Part shown: one piece after another, positions 17,317 to 25,593 of the stretch
Position numbering within the stretch: the first letter of the stretch is position 1
How the letters are laid out: every line of letters begins with the position of its first letter
Assembly (NCBI RefSeq): GCF_014467285.1
Contig: NZ_NKHR01000013.1
Span: 61,699-125,698 of the forward strand
Source: Xenorhabdus sp014467285
GTDB taxonomy: Bacteria; Pseudomonadota; Gammaproteobacteria; Enterobacterales; Enterobacteriaceae
Direction of reading: 5' to 3'
Length of the DNA stretch: 64,000 nucleotides
Notes under the pieces: generated by a model
The model's database searches: none
What the model was told of the DNA's origin: nothing
The model's input: the letters and a program-made list of their open reading frames with translations, nothing else
Program-made: the position numbers and the translations under genes

Positions 17317-18210
17317 ATGAAACAAGTTGGTTTGAGAATTGATGTGGATACTTATCGAGGCACAAAGGAAGGTGTACCGCGATTGCTTGAAATTTTGCGG
17401 AAGCATAATATTCAAGCCAGCTTTTTCTTCAGTGTTGGGCCGGATAACATGGGGCGCCATTTATGGCGCCTGTTGCGGCCTAAATTCCTTTGGAAGATGT
17501 TGAGATCAAATGCAGCATCCCTTTATGGCTTGGATATCTTGCTGGCAGGTACAGCATGGCCGGGTAAAAAAATCGCAAAAGATCTGGGCTACTTGATGAA
17601 ACAAACGATGGATGCAGGTCATGAAGTTGGTTTGCATGCGTGGGATCATCAAGGCTGGCAGGCTAAAGTGGGGCACTGGTCCGAAGCTGAACTGGTAGAG
17701 CAAGTGCGATTGGGAATTAATGCTTTGGAAATGGCGATAGGGCAGCCTGTTACATGTTCGGCTGTTGCTGGCTGGCGAGCGGACGAACGCGTACTGACGA
17801 TTAAACAGAGTTTTGAGTTTGATTACAATAGTGATTGTCGAGGGACACATCCATTTAGACCACTTTTGCCAGATGGAAACTTGGGCACTGTACAAATTCC
17901 TGTCACATTACCGACTTATGATGAAGTTGTTGGCATACAGGTCAGCGATGATGACTTTAATCATTTTATCCTTGAAGCCATCAAAAATGATCGCGGGGTT
18001 CCGGTTTATACCATTCATACCGAAGTTGAAGGTATGTCGAAGTCTTCACAGTTTGAAACACTATTGAACATGCTTCATCAGCAAGGTGTTCAGTTCTGTA
18101 AGTTAAGTCATTTATTACCTGAAAATAGAGACACGCTTCCTGTTGGGAAAATTGTACGTTCAGATTTTCCCGGTCGTGAAGGCTGGTTAGGTTGCCAACA
18201 AGGGGTATAA
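17317..18210 (+). CDS. arnD: 4-deoxy-4-formamido-L-arabinose-phosphoundecaprenol deformylase
   Basis: 297 residues. NodB-type polysaccharide deacetylase fold: GLRIDVDTYRGTKEGVPRLL with metal-binding Asp, ASFFFSVGPDNMGRHL, EVGLHAWDHQGWQ with the metal His residues, AGWRADERVL, and YTIHTEVEGM. It removes the formyl group on the lipid carrier, committing Ara4N to transfer. Spacing to arnA is 41 bp and to arnT 7 bp. Confidence 0.96.
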   Translation: MKQVGLRIDVDTYRGTKEGVPRLLEILRKHNIQASFFFSVGPDNMGRHLWRLLRPKFLWKMLRSNAASLYGLDILLAGTAWPGKKIAKDLGYLMKQTMDAGHEVGLHAWDHQGWQAKVGHWSEAELVEQVRLGINALEMAIGQPVTCSAVAGWRADERVLTIKQSFEFDYNSDCRGTHPFRPLLPDGNLGTVQIPVTLPTYDEVVGIQVSDDDFNHFILEAIKNDRGVPVYTIHTEVEGMSKSSQFETLLNMLHQQGVQFCKLSHLLPENRDTLPVGKIVRSDFPGREGWLGCQQGV

Positions 18211-18217
18211 CACAGTT

Positions 18218-19879
18218 ATGTTGAATACTCAGACGAGTAAAGCTGGAGCCGTTCTGATGGCTCTTTTTTTTATTCTTACTTACCTATTACCTCTGGATAG
18301 CCGCCTATTATGGCAACCGGATGAAACGCGGTATGCCGAAATTAGCCGGGAAATGCTGCAACGTGGGGATTGGATTGTTCCTTACTTCTTAGATATCCGC
18401 TATTTTGAAAAGCCTGTTGCTGGCTATTGGCTTAATAATATTAGCCAATGGATTTTTGGACACAATAACTTTGCTGTTCGTTTTGGCTCTGTATTCAGTA
18501 TCCTACTGAGTGCATTTTTGCTTTACCGACTTGCCATGATGATGTGGCAATGTCGCCAGACGGCTTTCGTTGCGAGCCTGATTTATGTTTCCATGTTTAT
18601 TGTTCTTTCCATTGGTACCTATAGTGTCCTTGATCCGATGTTCTCTTTATGGGTTACCGCGGGGATAGTGAGTTGTTATTGGGCACTTAAGGCAGGAAGT
18701 ACTCGAGAACGGGTTCTGGCATGGTCTGTATTAGGGCTGGCTTGCGGCATGGCTTTTATGACCAAAGGATTTCTGGCATTGGCGTTACCTGTGATAGCAA
18801 TGGTACCCATCACAATATACCAGAAACGCTTTCTGGAAATGGTTCGTTTTGGACCGATTGCCGTTATATTTGCTGTTTTAATTAGTTTGCCGTGGGTGAT
18901 TGCAGTTGCTTTGCGCGAGCCGGATTATTGGCATTACTTCTTCTGGGTAGAGCATATACAACGTTTTGCTTCTGAGAAAGCACAACATATTGCGCCCATT
19001 TGGTATTACTTGCCGATATTGGTATTAGGTGTGATTCCGTGGTTAGGATTACTACCTGGTGCGCTGGTTAAAAGCTGGAAAGAGAAAAAGAGCCATCCAG
19101 AGATGTTTTTCTTGTTCTGCTGGTTCATTATTCCTTTTGCATTTTTCAGTATAGCAAAAGGAAAATTACCAACTTATGTTTTACCATTTATCGGCCCATT
19201 GGCACTGATGATGGCAAAATATGCTGTTGATTGTGTCAAAAATGGCAATATGAAAGCATTAAAAATAAATGGACTAGTGAATGTTTTCATTGGAGTGATT
19301 GCTATTTTAGTGCTTTTTGTCATGGAAACGTTGGTTAGTCAGCCTCTCTACCAACCCAATGAATGGCTGAAATGGATTATGGGCATTATTGCCTTTGGGG
19401 CTTGGGGTGGGGTTGGTTATCTATGCTTCATTCATAATGGTAAATATTGGTTATGGGCTGCGGCCTGTTCCATCGTGCTCAGTTTATCAATCGGAGCTGC
19501 ACTGCCTAACAAAACCATTAACTCCAAACTTCCTCAGCATTTTGTTAGACAAAATGAAAAAGAATTGGCAGATAGTCAATATATTCTGTCTCAGTCCGTT
19601 GGGGTAGGCGCGGCGATTGCATGGGAATTAAAACGCAATGACATTTATATGTTTGATCGTCCGGGCGAATTGGAATATGGGCTTAATTACCCAGATAGCC
19701 AATATAGATATGTAACACACGAAAAATTTCCTGAATGGTTAAAGAATGCGCGTAAAGAAGGTCAGGTTGCGATTGTTTTCCTGTTGTCTTCAAAAGGGGA
19801 GCTTCCTGAGTTACCTAAGCCAGATAGAATACGCAGTAACTATCGTTTTGTCCTAGTGATTTATCAGAAACAACCATGA
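18218..19879 (+). CDS. arnT: Undecaprenyl-phosphate Ara4N:lipid A transferase
   Basis: 553 residues, GT-C / PMT-like glycosyltransferase with many membrane segments. The first periplasmic loop shows LLWQPDETRYAEISREML and YFEKPVAGYWLNN, both conserved in ArnT. The C-terminal soluble domain runs from about 440. It moves L-Ara4N from undecaprenyl phosphate onto lipid A phosphates in the periplasm, which lowers binding of polymyxin and cationic peptides. Its last 4 bases overlap arnE. Confidence 0.96.
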   Translation: MLNTQTSKAGAVLMALFFILTYLLPLDSRLLWQPDETRYAEISREMLQRGDWIVPYFLDIRYFEKPVAGYWLNNISQWIFGHNNFAVRFGSVFSILLSAFLLYRLAMMMWQCRQTAFVASLIYVSMFIVLSIGTYSVLDPMFSLWVTAGIVSCYWALKAGSTRERVLAWSVLGLACGMAFMTKGFLALALPVIAMVPITIYQKRFLEMVRFGPIAVIFAVLISLPWVIAVALREPDYWHYFFWVEHIQRFASEKAQHIAPIWYYLPILVLGVIPWLGLLPGALVKSWKEKKSHPEMFFLFCWFIIPFAFFSIAKGKLPTYVLPFIGPLALMMAKYAVDCVKNGNMKALKINGLVNVFIGVIAILVLFVMETLVSQPLYQPNEWLKWIMGIIAFGAWGGVGYLCFIHNGKYWLWAAACSIVLSLSIGAALPNKTINSKLPQHFVRQNEKELADSQYILSQSVGVGAAIAWELKRNDIYMFDRPGELEYGLNYPDSQYRYVTHEKFPEWLKNARKEGQVAIVFLLSSKGELPELPKPDRIRSNYRFVLVIYQKQP

Positions 19880-20223
19880 GCAGCAACATAGTATTATTAT
19901 TTTTGGTTAGTTTACTAACCTGTGCCGGACAACTATGTCAGAAACAGGCAGTTATTTGTTGGCAAAAAAAAGATACCCCCTATAAAGGGGTATCTATGGC
20001 GATATGGTTGTCCAGTGCTATTCTTCTATTGGGCATAGGAATGATATTTTGGCTGCGATTATTACAATTTTTGCCGCTGAGCATTGCATATCCTATGCTC
20101 AGTATAAATTTTGTAGTAGTGACTCTGATTGGGCAATTTTTATATCAGGAAAAAGTGGGGCTAAGACACTGGATCGGCGTTTTTGCGATTATGTTGGGAA
20201 TTTTATTGATGAGCCTGAGTTAA
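19876..20223 (+). CDS. arnE: Ara4N-phosphoundecaprenol flippase subunit ArnE
   Basis: 115 residues, SMR/EamA-like with four membrane segments. Seen: LLTCAGQLCQKQAV, LPLSIAYPMLSINFVVVTLIGQFLYQE (read in pieces) and HWIGVFAIMLGILLM. It works with ArnF to flip the lipid-linked sugar to the periplasmic face. It overlaps arnT (ATGA) and its TAA shares a base with the arnF ATG. Confidence 0.93.
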   Translation: MSSNIVLLFLVSLLTCAGQLCQKQAVICWQKKDTPYKGVSMAIWLSSAILLLGIGMIFWLRLLQFLPLSIAYPMLSINFVVVTLIGQFLYQEKVGLRHWIGVFAIMLGILLMSLS

Positions 20224-20609
20224 TGAAAGGTTATCTTTGGGGAATAGCGAGCGCCTTGTTGGTCACTTTAGCACAATTGCTATTGAAATGGGGAGTGGCC
20301 CGTTTGCCAGAACTTTCGTTGTCAGCACATTGGCTGGATATCGATTGGCTTTGGGCAAATCATACTCCTTTGCTGATGATTATGGCCGGGTTGGCGGGGT
20401 ATGCACTGTCCATGTTATGTTGGTTTTTTACCTTGAAATATCTGCCATTAAATAAAGCGTATCCGATTATTAGCTTGAGTTATGCTTTTGTCTATTTAAT
20501 GGCGGCTTTATTGCCTTGGTTCAATGAAACAGTTTCATTGCTGAAAACGGCAGGAGTGGCTTTTATCTTATTAGGTGTTTGGTTAATTAGCCGACCAGAA
20601 AATACGTAG
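20223..20609 (+). CDS. arnF: Ara4N-phosphoundecaprenol flippase subunit ArnF
   Basis: Start at the ATG 20223 overlapping the arnE stop (TAATG), giving MKGYLWGIASALLVTLAQLL; a longer frame from 20004 lies inside arnE and is not real. 128 residues, the E. coli length, four membrane segments, KYLPLNKAYPIISLSYAFVY. Last gene of the seven-gene arn operon. A hairpin follows at 20623. Confidence 0.93.
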   Translation: MKGYLWGIASALLVTLAQLLLKWGVARLPELSLSAHWLDIDWLWANHTPLLMIMAGLAGYALSMLCWFFTLKYLPLNKAYPIISLSYAFVYLMAALLPWFNETVSLLKTAGVAFILLGVWLISRPENT

Positions 20610-20622
20610 CTACTGGAGCATT

Positions 20623-20645
20623 GGGCTATTAATAAAAAATAGCTC
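20623..20645. terminator. Hairpin after arnF
   Basis: GGGCTATT-AATAAAA-AATAGCTC, an 8-bp stem with one G-T pair, 13 bp after the arnF stop. The T-run is poor on the plus strand, so termination efficiency is uncertain. Confidence 0.45.
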
Positions 20646-20860
20646 AAAATATTTGTTATTACCATCTACTTGGTTGTTTCCCAGAAGGCAGCGGTAACCA
20701 TCAAGCTTTTTCTCATTCTATTCCCTCCAACTTAAGATGAAGTTCCGCGCCAGTCTGCGCCTCAGCAATCATTACGCACTTGATAAAAACGTCTCTTGAT
20801 ACAGTCATGATATCAATTTGCTGATTGAGGTGTAATTTTCTTATTTAGGAGAATATTCAA

Positions 20861-20971
20861 ATGGCAACGGTAACGCATAGTACTATCTGCCCACAGGCGT
20901 TTTTCTATACTATAGTAGTACTCTTCTGCTTGGGTACCTCATGCTGTTCAGGGGGCTGCATGGGGTGCTGA
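20861..20971 (+). CDS. Cys-rich 36-residue membrane-like mini-protein, unknown
   Basis: ATG 20861 preceded by TAGGAGA with 8-base spacing. The product has a polar N-terminus (MATVTHSTICPQ), one hydrophobic stretch (AFFYTIVVLFCLG), and a Cys-rich tail TSCCSGGCMGC; six Cys in 36 residues. It stands alone in the 650-bp gap between arnF and ydhL. I do not recognise a family. It could be a small membrane protein, a metal-binding peptide, or chance. The good SD and strong residue bias favour a real gene. Confidence 0.45.
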   Translation: MATVTHSTICPQAFFYTIVVLFCLGTSCCSGGCMGC

Positions 20972-21258
20972 TAATGACAAAATAGCCTTGAATGCACGAA
21001 AACAAGAAAAATGAAAAACATAGTAATTTCAAACAGATGTTGAGTGATTACGGGCTTATCCAATGAAATCCAGGCAGCTCTCTTTTATAGTTGATACAAC
21101 TACAACGTGTATAGATAAAATGATTCAATTTGTCCTTTTATTTTGTTTTATTTTGTTATTGTTTTTGTTATAAATTGTTACAATATGGTTTTATACTGGT
21201 CAACATAGTAAACTCTTTGTGGAGAAGAGGCTTATAAACCTGAATGCGGGAGGATGAG

Positions 21259-21498
21259 ATGGCTGAACAATTAGAATTTTTTGCTATTCCAAACCCTTGC
21301 CGAGGGATCTGTGAATCTGACTCCCGCGGTTTTTGTCGAGGATGCTATCGGAGCAGAGAGGAGCGATTTATATGGATGAAATTATCAGATGGTGAAAAAA
21401 GAAAAATATTGCACTTATGTCATCATAGATATCTAAGGGAGTTAAAAATAAAAGCGAAAGAAAGAAATATTATACCAGAGCATCCAGGATTATTTTAG
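21259..21498 (+). CDS. ydhL: DUF1289 family small Cys-rich protein (YdhL)
   Basis: 79 residues from ATG 21259 (MAEQLEFFAIPNPCRGIC) after GGGAGGATGAG; an upstream ATG would add five residues but swallow the SD. Cys motif CRGICESDSRGFCRGCYRSREER plus a later Cys/His pair (LCHHRY) is the DUF1289 pattern, suggesting metal or Fe-S binding. Very similar to E. coli YdhL, which also sits near slyA/slyB. Function unknown. Confidence 0.85.
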   Translation: MAEQLEFFAIPNPCRGICESDSRGFCRGCYRSREERFIWMKLSDGEKRKILHLCHHRYLRELKIKAKERNIIPEHPGLF

Positions 21499-22175
21499 TT
21501 TTATACTGAATTGCCGAAAAAGAACTCTTATATGAATAAGGTTTCATAATTACCGTGGAAATAAGAAATATTACCAGTAATAAATGATGTAATGCCTGTA
21601 TTAAATATCTTTTATTTGACATAAGTCGCTCTAAAATATCACTCGCATTGGATAATTGAAATGTTTCAGTAAAAATTTCTTATTAAAGAATTATTTATTG
21701 AACAATAAAAGTGCTGCTTTGTTATCTTATTGTTTTTTATGTTTTTTATTCTAAAGTTGACGCTATCATTAAGAGAAAAATGATATTAATGTAAAAATAT
21801 ATAGATTAGTATTTGGATGGCGGTTATTCTTATAGAACTTTAACCGAGTGGAAATGTATATATTTTGGGGGATTGTATTTTTTTAGTTGATATTTAAACT
21901 TACAATAGTTTAGTTGGAGGATTATTTTATACAGTTTATATCGTTGGTGGATTAATGCGCGATTTTATTCGGTGCGCCGTAAAACTTCGCTCTTTAGGGC
22001 GACGAAGATGTCAACTTTGAGTAACAAGCCAACGCGACACTAATTAGGTAATTAGCAAAATTTCTGACTCTGCTAATGTAAGAATGATATAGGGTGCGTA
22101 TCCATTATTCATATGAATAAACTGATTGGGTAATTCATTGATGTTATATGAGTCTCTAATTATAAGGAGGGGTAA
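21499..22175. other. AT-rich gap between ydhL and slyA
   Basis: 677 bp with no credible gene. It holds an IS200/IS605-like hairpin end (21979-22016) and, nearer slyA, TTAGCAAAATTT at 22052-22063, which matches the SlyA operator TTAGCAAGCTAA at 8 of 12 positions and could serve autoregulation. The rest is AT-rich, with no clear RNA gene. Confidence 0.4.
21979..22016. mobile_element. Solo IS200/IS605-family-like end (remnant)
   Basis: GTAAAACTTCGCTCTTTAGG then GCGACGAAGATGTCAACT. TCGCTC pairs with GGGCGA around TTTA. The pattern AAACT-hairpin with a CTTTAGG apex-GATGTCAA is what I know from the right end of IS200/IS605 elements carrying tnpB. No tnpA or tnpB lies beside it, so it would be a solo end or a miniature derivative. 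Confidence 0.4.
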
Positions 22176-22613
22176 TTGGAATTGACATTGGGATCAGACC
22201 TGGCACGTTTAGTTCGTGTTTGGCGCGCTTTAATTGATCATCGTTTGAAACCGTTGAAATTAACTCAGACGCATTGGGTTACTCTATACAATATTAGTCA
22301 GCTGCCACCAGAGCAGTCACAGATACAGCTCGCGAAAGCTATTGGTATTGAGCAGCCATCTCTGGTGAGAACTCTTGATCAATTAGAAGAAAAGAAACTG
22401 ATTACGCGTCACACATGTGCCAATGATCGGCGAGCCAAAAGAATCAAATTAACCGGAGAATCTGAAACTTTTATCAGAGAAGTGGATAGTGTTATTGATT
22501 TGACAAGGAAAGAAATTTTGGAGGGAATTACTCATGATGAGTTAATTCTTCTATCCTCCGTAATAAAAAAAATCGAAAAAAATATTAACCAATTACATAA
22601 ACAGGTCATATAA
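22176..22613 (+). CDS. slyA: MarR-family transcriptional regulator SlyA
   Basis: 145 residues, TTG start at 22176 with AAGGAGG at 22163-22169; E. coli slyA also uses TTG. Near-identical core to enteric SlyA: LGSDLARLVRVWRALIDHRL, LTQTHWVTLYNI, winged HTH QIQLAKAIGIEQPSLVRTLDQL, and DRRAKRIKLT. It is a dimeric regulator that often counters H-NS on virulence and envelope genes. It is convergent with slyB across a shared terminator. Confidence 0.95.
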   Translation: MELTLGSDLARLVRVWRALIDHRLKPLKLTQTHWVTLYNISQLPPEQSQIQLAKAIGIEQPSLVRTLDQLEEKKLITRHTCANDRRAKRIKLTGESETFIREVDSVIDLTRKEILEGITHDELILLSSVIKKIEKNINQLHKQVI

Positions 22614-22630
22614 AAGTTAATTAATAATAT

Positions 22631-22668
22631 AAAATCGCGGTCCAGATACTGGCAATCCGCGATTTTTT
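22631..22668. terminator. Bidirectional terminator between slyA and slyB
   Basis: AAAATCGCGG ... CCGCGATTTTTT, a 10-bp stem with A and T tracts on both sides, serving both convergent genes. Confidence 0.85.
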
Positions 22669-22690
22669 AGTTTTGTGCTACTTGAATGTT

Positions 22691-23164
22691 TCAGAGTGGT
22701 GATACAGTCAGAGAATCTCCACTGTTAGCAATTCTGACTCGTTGTCCTCTGTTGAATCTGACCTGATCTAGTTTTTGTACTACGATGATATTTTTTCCGC
22801 TGTCCGTACGAATTTCTAACTCAACACCTTTCGTTTGGTCTATAGCACCTTCGATGCCTTGTCCAGCCAGACCACCGGCAATAGCACCTGCGGCTGTAGC
22901 AAGCTTTTGACCAGAACCACCACCGACCGTATTACCTAACAACCCACCTAAAACAGCGCCGCCAATGAGACCTAACATATTAGGATCGCCAGCTTGATTA
23001 CCTTTGATAGTGATAGGACGTACAGACAGAATGGTGCCATAGGTTACAGTTTGAGCTTGTTTGGCTTGATCAATGGAATAAGTATCACTAGAAAGCGCTC
23101 CCATGTCTGCACAACCAGACAATGTGGTAAGGACAACTGCACCAACCAGGAAACGTTTTAACAT
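22691..23164 (-). CDS. slyB: Outer-membrane lipoprotein SlyB
   Basis: Start set at ATG 23164 (MLKRFLVGAVVLTTLSGCAD) with AGGAG five bases upstream; the GTG at 23170 lies inside the SD. 157 residues. Lipobox LSGC, then a Gly-zipper region (IGGAVLGGLLGNTVGGG, AAGAIAGGLAGQG) and a C-terminal SH3-like part. Matches the Pcp/SlyB family, which shapes outer-membrane nanodomains under stress and belongs to the PhoP regulon in enterics. Confidence 0.93.
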   Translation of the reverse strand: MLKRFLVGAVVLTTLSGCADMGALSSDTYSIDQAKQAQTVTYGTILSVRPITIKGNQAGDPNMLGLIGGAVLGGLLGNTVGGGSGQKLATAAGAIAGGLAGQGIEGAIDQTKGVELEIRTDSGKNIIVVQKLDQVRFNRGQRVRIANSGDSLTVSPL

Positions 23165-23498
23165 AGTCACTCCTATTTTAATACCTGATAGAGAAGCTTG
23201 ATAATAAACCTATAACCAAGCATTCGGCTACTATTGTTAGTAACAGATACTATTGCTAGCGGCAGGAAGAATAAATTTGCCAACCACTAATGATTCATAT
23301 CTGCATATATAATAAGTGTCCACAATCAACTCCGAAAGGAATAATTCCTGACCAAAAGTTTAGCATGTTTTGTGAAGAGCTTTCCAAAACTCAGATTTTA
23401 TCTCTGATAATAATCATTAAACATATATAGTCCGAGTCGATGTGCTTTATAGTTTACTCAAGATTAAATGTAATCCATTCTTTAATAGGGGAATATTT
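23165..23498. other. Gap between slyB and anmK
   Basis: 334 bp of divergent promoter region. TGATAATAATCATTAAAC at 23405-23422 resembles half of a Fur box but has an inserted base. No gene or stable RNA is seen. Confidence 0.3.
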
Positions 23499-24608
23499 AT
23501 GAAGTCAGGGCGTTATATTGGTGTTATGTCTGGCACCAGCATGGATGGAGTTGATGTTATTCTGGCGGAGATTAGTGATAAAGCCGTTACTCAGCAAGTG
23601 AGTTATAACCATCCTTTCCCACAAGAACTGAAACAAAAATTGCTTTCCATCTGTCAGGGGCAGCAAACGACATTATCAATGGTGGGAAGATTTGATTATG
23701 AACTTGGTACTCTTTTTGCCGAGGCTGTGCAAGGGTTGTTGGATAAGGTAGCTCTGACCGCGAGCGATATTACTGCAATCGGGTGTCATGGGCAGACGGT
23801 ATGGCATGAGCCAGATGGAGAGAAACCGTTTACTATGCAAATTGGCGACAATAATCGTGTGGCAGCATTGACCAATATTACAACTGTAGGTGATTTCAGA
23901 CGACGTGATATGGCTTATGGTGGGCAGGGAGCACCTTTGGTTCCTGCATTCCATATGGCGGTATTGGGTCACCCGGCAGAGAGGCGTGTTATTTTGAATA
24001 TTGGTGGTATTGCGAATATTTCCGCGCTTCTGCCTAATTCTGCGGTTAAGGGATATGATACCGGGCCTGGGAATATGTTGATGGATGCCTGGACATGGCA
24101 GCATAAGCAAATACCATATGACAAAGATGCGTTGTGGGCCAGTGAAGGCATTGTCAATGAATCTTTACTCCAGAAAATGCTTTCTGACCCTTATTTTGCA
24201 CGTATTGCACCAAAGAGCACAGGACGCGAATACTTTAATATGGCATGGCTGGAAAGGCAGTTGGCTGATTTTCCTGATATTTCACCTGTGGATGTTCAGG
24301 CAACACTGGCTGAATTAACGGCTGTAAGTATTGCCCAGCAAGTTGAATTGAGTGGTGGATGTGAGCGTCTTCTGGTTTGTGGTGGTGGGGCCAGAAATCC
24401 GCTTGTGATGAGCCGGTTATCAGCTTTATTGCCAGATTCTGAAGTGGCTACGACAGACAAATATGGATTGAGTGGTGATGACATGGAAGCACTGGCATTT
24501 GCTTGGTTGGCATTCCGAACCATGTCCGGATTGTCTGGTAATTTGCCATCAGTAACGGGAGCTGACAGGGAAACGATTTTAGGGGCAATTTACCCTGTAA
24601 TGAGATAA
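23499..24608 (+). CDS. anmK: Anhydro-N-acetylmuramic acid kinase
   Basis: Start at ATG 23499 (MKSGRYIGVMSGTSMDGVDV) after TAGGGGAA; the longer frame has no homologous N-terminus. 369 residues. ASKHA kinase fold: VMSGTSMDGVD phosphate loop, GCHGQTVWHEPDG, GDFRRRDMAYGGQGAPLVPAFH (in pieces), LNIGGIANIS, and GYDTGPGNMLMDAW. It converts 1,6-anhydroMurNAc to MurNAc-6-P in cell-wall recycling. Confidence 0.96.
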   Translation: MKSGRYIGVMSGTSMDGVDVILAEISDKAVTQQVSYNHPFPQELKQKLLSICQGQQTTLSMVGRFDYELGTLFAEAVQGLLDKVALTASDITAIGCHGQTVWHEPDGEKPFTMQIGDNNRVAALTNITTVGDFRRRDMAYGGQGAPLVPAFHMAVLGHPAERRVILNIGGIANISALLPNSAVKGYDTGPGNMLMDAWTWQHKQIPYDKDALWASEGIVNESLLQKMLSDPYFARIAPKSTGREYFNMAWLERQLADFPDISPVDVQATLAELTAVSIAQQVELSGGCERLLVCGGGARNPLVMSRLSALLPDSEVATTDKYGLSGDDMEALAFAWLAFRTMSGLSGNLPSVTGADRETILGAIYPVMR

Positions 24609-24726
24609 AAATCAGTTGGTAGCTATTTGGCGTGGCTATATAGTTAGTTCTATATAGTTCGCTTTATAAGTTAGCCAGTAGATAGCAATGATATGCTAAT
24701 ACTCATTAAAAAATCGAGAGTTAGAA

Positions 24727-25380
24727 ATGTCTGAACATAATGAAACAGCCATTGCGGAATTGCGCCGCGAATATATACGCGGTGGATTAAGGCGCAAAGA
24801 TCTTACTAAAGAACCCATTGAACTTTTTGAACATTGGTTAAAGCAGGCCTGTGAGGCTAAATTAAGCGATCCGACGGCAATGTGTATTGCTACAGTAGAT
24901 GAACATGGTCAACCTTACCAGCGTATTGTTCTATTAAAACATTTTGACGCTCACAGCTTAGTTTTTTATACCAACCTTGGTAGTCGGAAGGCGAAGCATC
25001 TGTCCCAGAATAATCGAATTAGCCTCCATTTCCCATGGTATCAATTGGAAAGGCAGGTCAGTTTTCTCGGTAAGGCGGAAAAGCTGTCACCTACTGAAGT
25101 CGTAAAATATTTCCATAGCCGTCCAAGAGATAGCCAAATTGCCGCTTGGGCTTCTCAACAATCTTCACGAATTTCTGCCAGAGGTATTTTGGAAGGTAAG
25201 TTCTTGGAGCTGAAGCAAAAGTTTCTTAATGGAGAAGTTCCTTTACCCAGTTTTTGGGGGGGATTCAGAGTTGAATTTGATTCTGTGGAATTCTGGCAGG
25301 GAGGCGCCCATCGTCTTCACGATCGGTTTTTGTATCAGCGTGAAGGTGATAAATGGCATATTGATCGCTTAGCGCCTTAA
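24727..25380 (+). CDS. pdxH: Pyridoxine/pyridoxamine 5'-phosphate oxidase
   Basis: 217 residues. FMN-binding split barrel: YIRGGLRRKDL, MCIATVDEHGQPYQRIVLLK, FYTNLGSRKAKHL, FPWYQLERQV, RPRDSQIAAWASQQS, and the C-terminal FWQGGAHRLHDRFLY. It oxidises PNP and PMP to PLP. Upstream of tyrS and pdxY as in E. coli, which groups PLP synthesis and salvage. Confidence 0.97.
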   Translation: MSEHNETAIAELRREYIRGGLRRKDLTKEPIELFEHWLKQACEAKLSDPTAMCIATVDEHGQPYQRIVLLKHFDAHSLVFYTNLGSRKAKHLSQNNRISLHFPWYQLERQVSFLGKAEKLSPTEVVKYFHSRPRDSQIAAWASQQSSRISARGILEGKFLELKQKFLNGEVPLPSFWGGFRVEFDSVEFWQGGAHRLHDRFLYQREGDKWHIDRLAP

Positions 25381-25593
25381 CAACCTTACCTTATACAAAA
25401 TGCCCTGTACCGAATGAACCTCAATGACCTTCGAATTGCAGTCAATAATGCAGTGATTTGAAAGGCAAAGGGTGTAATTACCGTTTTTAATACTGGCACT
25501 TATATTACTGGCGTTTTATGCTATAGCACGTGATTTATAACGAGATACTTATATAGGTATATAGGTAAAGTATACAAACCGATGGAGTCATTA

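Noticed and set aside
23405..23422. Fur box upstream of anmK
   Set aside because: Spacing of the half-sites is broken by an extra base, and anmK is not an iron gene.
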